A DNA stretch of 6,922 bases, taken from Pseudomonadales bacterium (GTDB lineage: Bacteria > Pseudomonadota > Gammaproteobacteria > Pseudomonadales > Azotimanducaceae). Of the stretch, positions 5,569 through 6,922 are shown piece by piece (positions within the stretch are counted from its first letter, which is position 1; every line of letters begins with the position of its first letter). A program made the translations under genes and the position numbers. The stretch covers positions 1 to 6,922 of the forward strand of contig SKXG01000421.1 in assembly GCA_007128525.1 (NCBI GenBank), read 5' to 3'. The notes beneath the pieces are model-generated. The model worked only from the letters and a program-made list of their open reading frames with translations, made no database searches and was not told the origin of the DNA.

Positions 5569-6672
5569 TCAGCCTGCCGCAGGGTTTTTGGCAGGCGCAT
5601 CGCTGTCGAATAGCGCCTCCGCCTGGGGCGGCCCCTCCTCACGCAACTCTGAGGGCGTCTTGCCGGACCAGGACTTGATGGCGCGGCGCAGGCTGGAGGC
5701 ATTGGAAAAACCCATCAGCTCGGCAATGGCATCGACACTGAGGCCGGATACACGCAAATGGTGCGCAGTCATCGACATGCGTACGTCATGCTGGAGTTCT
5801 CGAAAGCTGGTGCCTTCCTGGCACATGCGACGGGTCAGTGCACGTGGTGACAGGCGCAGAATCTGGGCAACCCGCTCAAGTGTCGGTTGCGTGTTGAAAC
5901 GGGCGCTGATGTGCCAGCGCACTTTGGTGCTGATACTGGACTCGATGTTGGCGGCCTGAAACTCCTCCTCGCAGGCACTGATCAGACGCGAAAATGCCTG
6001 GCGGCGCAGGGGGCGGAAGCGCTGTGTTACGGCGGCTACAGTCATTGCGATGGCAGATTTTTCGGCGCCGAACTGAATGCTGTCCAGTGGCAGATCGTCA
6101 TACATGGCTGCGTGTGGCGGGGCCGGGTAGTCGAGAGTCACATGGACACTGGGGTCTGGAACCGAACGGTTGGTGCACATCTCGATCACGCGCAGCGTTA
6201 CAGCCAGCCTGTACTCCATCTCAAACTGATACATCTCGGCGTCTTCCGGTGAATTGACGCAGAACTCGAGTGGTGTCACCAGCAGCCCATTTTCATCGAG
6301 GTAGGTACTAGGCTCGGTCATGTACATCGCATAGTAAGGCTGCGAGATGCAGATATAACGGCGAAACGCCAGTCCTGCCTCTGCGAGACTTGGTGCGCAG
6401 TCTACGATGAAGCCAATAGTGCCGTAGTGGCACCACCGCATGTAGCTGCCAACCAACAGACCTATGCCGTCGCGCTGGCACAACCGGATACCGTTGCGCA
6501 CGAGCTGGTTGTACTGTGCATAGGAAATGCGTACGCGCGGGTCATCCAGACGGTCGGGATGAATGTCAGTGCCGTGCAGCAATGGCTTGAGGTCTGCCCC
6601 GAAATGGACAAAGGCTTCCGCCAGCCCGAGTGGCTGCAGGTGTGCTGGAATGACGCGACTGTGTACGTCCAT
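5569..6672 (-). CDS. AraC-family transcriptional regulator with Arabinose_bd-type N-terminal domain
   Basis: A 367-residue cytoplasmic regulator. The N-terminal region (about 20-210) matches the ligand-sensing domain pattern of the OruR/VqsM-type group: an early Y-QYNQLVRN segment (51-60), GLLVGSYMRWCHYGTIGFIVDCAPSL (71-96, one block of small and hydrophobic residues) and a long central portion. The C-terminal AraC DNA-binding domain has two helix-turn-helix units, about 264-284 (TLERVAQILRLSPRALTRRM) and 311-334 (LSVDAIAELMGFSNASSLRRAI), followed by the family signature W-GKTPSELR (335-344). The start at 6672 is well supported by GGAGG 8 nt upstream. The tail after 345 is low in structure. 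The gene stands alone; its target is not evident, but repeats just upstream suggest autoregulation. Ligand unknown. Confidence 0.92.
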   Translation of the reverse strand: MDVHSRVIPAHLQPLGLAEAFVHFGADLKPLLHGTDIHPDRLDDPRVRISYAQYNQLVRNGIRLCQRDGIGLLVGSYMRWCHYGTIGFIVDCAPSLAEAGLAFRRYICISQPYYAMYMTEPSTYLDENGLLVTPLEFCVNSPEDAEMYQFEMEYRLAVTLRVIEMCTNRSVPDPSVHVTLDYPAPPHAAMYDDLPLDSIQFGAEKSAIAMTVAAVTQRFRPLRRQAFSRLISACEEEFQAANIESSISTKVRWHISARFNTQPTLERVAQILRLSPRALTRRMCQEGTSFRELQHDVRMSMTAHHLRVSGLSVDAIAELMGFSNASSLRRAIKSWSGKTPSELREEGPPQAEALFDSDAPAKNPAAG

Positions 6673-6722
6673 TGCCTGCCCCTCCGAGATCAGCAGGTGG
6701 TGGCGCTGGCCGCTTGCCTGCC

Positions 6723-6772
6723 TTGTTCCCCGGTGTTTCTGGTCACACCTCGTGTTTGTTCCGGGTGTGTCT
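6723..6772. promoter_or_regulatory. Pair of direct repeats upstream of the AraC gene, candidate regulator sites
   Basis: TTGTTCCCCGGTGTTTCT (6723-6740) and TTGTTCCGGGTGTGTCT (6756-6772) are similar copies spaced 32-33 bp apart, three helical turns, so both face the same side of the DNA. AraC proteins commonly bind direct repeats. They lie 51-100 bp upstream of the AraC start codon. A dyad CACACC/GGTGTG (6744-6749 and 6764-6769) overlaps them. Function is inferred. Confidence 0.4.
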
Positions 6773-6792
6773 ACTGGCCGATTGCGGCCGCT

Positions 6793-6798
6793 TTATAA
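6793..6798 (-). promoter_or_regulatory. Possible -10 box of the AraC gene
   Basis: TTATAA on the minus strand, with a weak -35 (CTGAGC, 18 bp upstream). If used, transcription starts near 6786 and the direct repeats lie just downstream, in a repressing position. The rest of 6799-6922 shows no gene. Confidence 0.3.
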
Positions 6799-6922
6799 GT
6801 TGATTCTGGCATGGCGGCTCAGTGATGCCTACCTCTGTCACGGCACTGCTTGTAAGCATTGCGCGCTTTTGGTGCGTGGTCTGTGCGCTATGCCCCCAGA
6901 TTGACCCTGCTGTCGGCCCCGA

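Noticed and set aside
5555..5959. Plus-strand open frame opposite the AraC gene
   Set aside because: Lies fully antisense to the AraC DNA-binding domain, which is clearly coding.
6427..6904. Plus-strand frames (6427-6798 and 6563-6904)
   Set aside because: They mostly overlap the AraC N-terminus or its promoter, have no ribosome site of note and give unstructured, Cys/Trp-rich sequence.
1..6922. CRISPR array, toxin-antitoxin, phage or defence system
   Set aside because: No regularly spaced repeats and no matching gene families were seen on either strand.

Overview
The window looks like ordinary chromosomal DNA of a GC-rich gammaproteobacterium, possibly a Pseudomonas, Halomonas or Marinobacter relative. 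This is inferred from protein style (an AcrB-type RND pump, a YcgR-like PilZ protein, an AraC regulator with an Arabinose_bd-type sensor) and from base composition. No phage, integrase, CRISPR, toxin-antitoxin or defence gene was found. I do not see a clearly new multi-gene system.

Layout, left to right. (1) Bases 1-755 are the 3' end of an RND efflux pump gene, open at the window edge. (2) A tRNA-Arg(CCT) on the minus strand (762-838) sits tail to tail with it. (3) Bases 932-2301 form a tight two-gene operon: a TIGR04283-type glycosyltransferase and a TIGR04282/DUF2064 nucleotidyltransferase-like protein, joined by a TGATG overlap. These are the two 'rSAM/selenodomain-associated' or 'arsenosugar' transferases, here without their usual radical SAM partner. 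(4) Convergent with them is a YcgR-like PilZ protein (minus strand, 2316-3068). (5) Divergent from the PilZ gene is a 12-helix UMF1/Atg22-like MFS transporter (3222-4574). Between these two lie a TATACT -10 box and a perfect 7-bp inverted repeat. (6) A PrcB_C-like lipoprotein lies on the minus strand (4606-5145). (7) A 423-bp gap without a supported gene (5146-5568) holds a plus-strand rho-independent terminator with no gene to terminate, and an 83-bp inverted-repeat element bounded by CTAG. (8) An AraC-family regulator lies on the minus strand (5569-6672). Its upstream region (6673-6922) carries a pair of similar direct repeats and a short dyad that could be its own binding sites.

Functional links. 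Only the glycosyltransferase pair is clearly one operon. The other genes are single units in alternating orientation, so joint function cannot be claimed. The PilZ protein probably responds to cyclic di-GMP, the RND and MFS proteins act in the inner membrane, and the lipoprotein is predicted to stay at the inner membrane because Asp follows the lipidated Cys. The points most worth checking are the orphan terminator with a possible small RNA upstream, the CTAG-flanked element together with a 14-bp copy of its arm at the 3' end of the PilZ gene, the two candidate operators, and the missing radical SAM gene.
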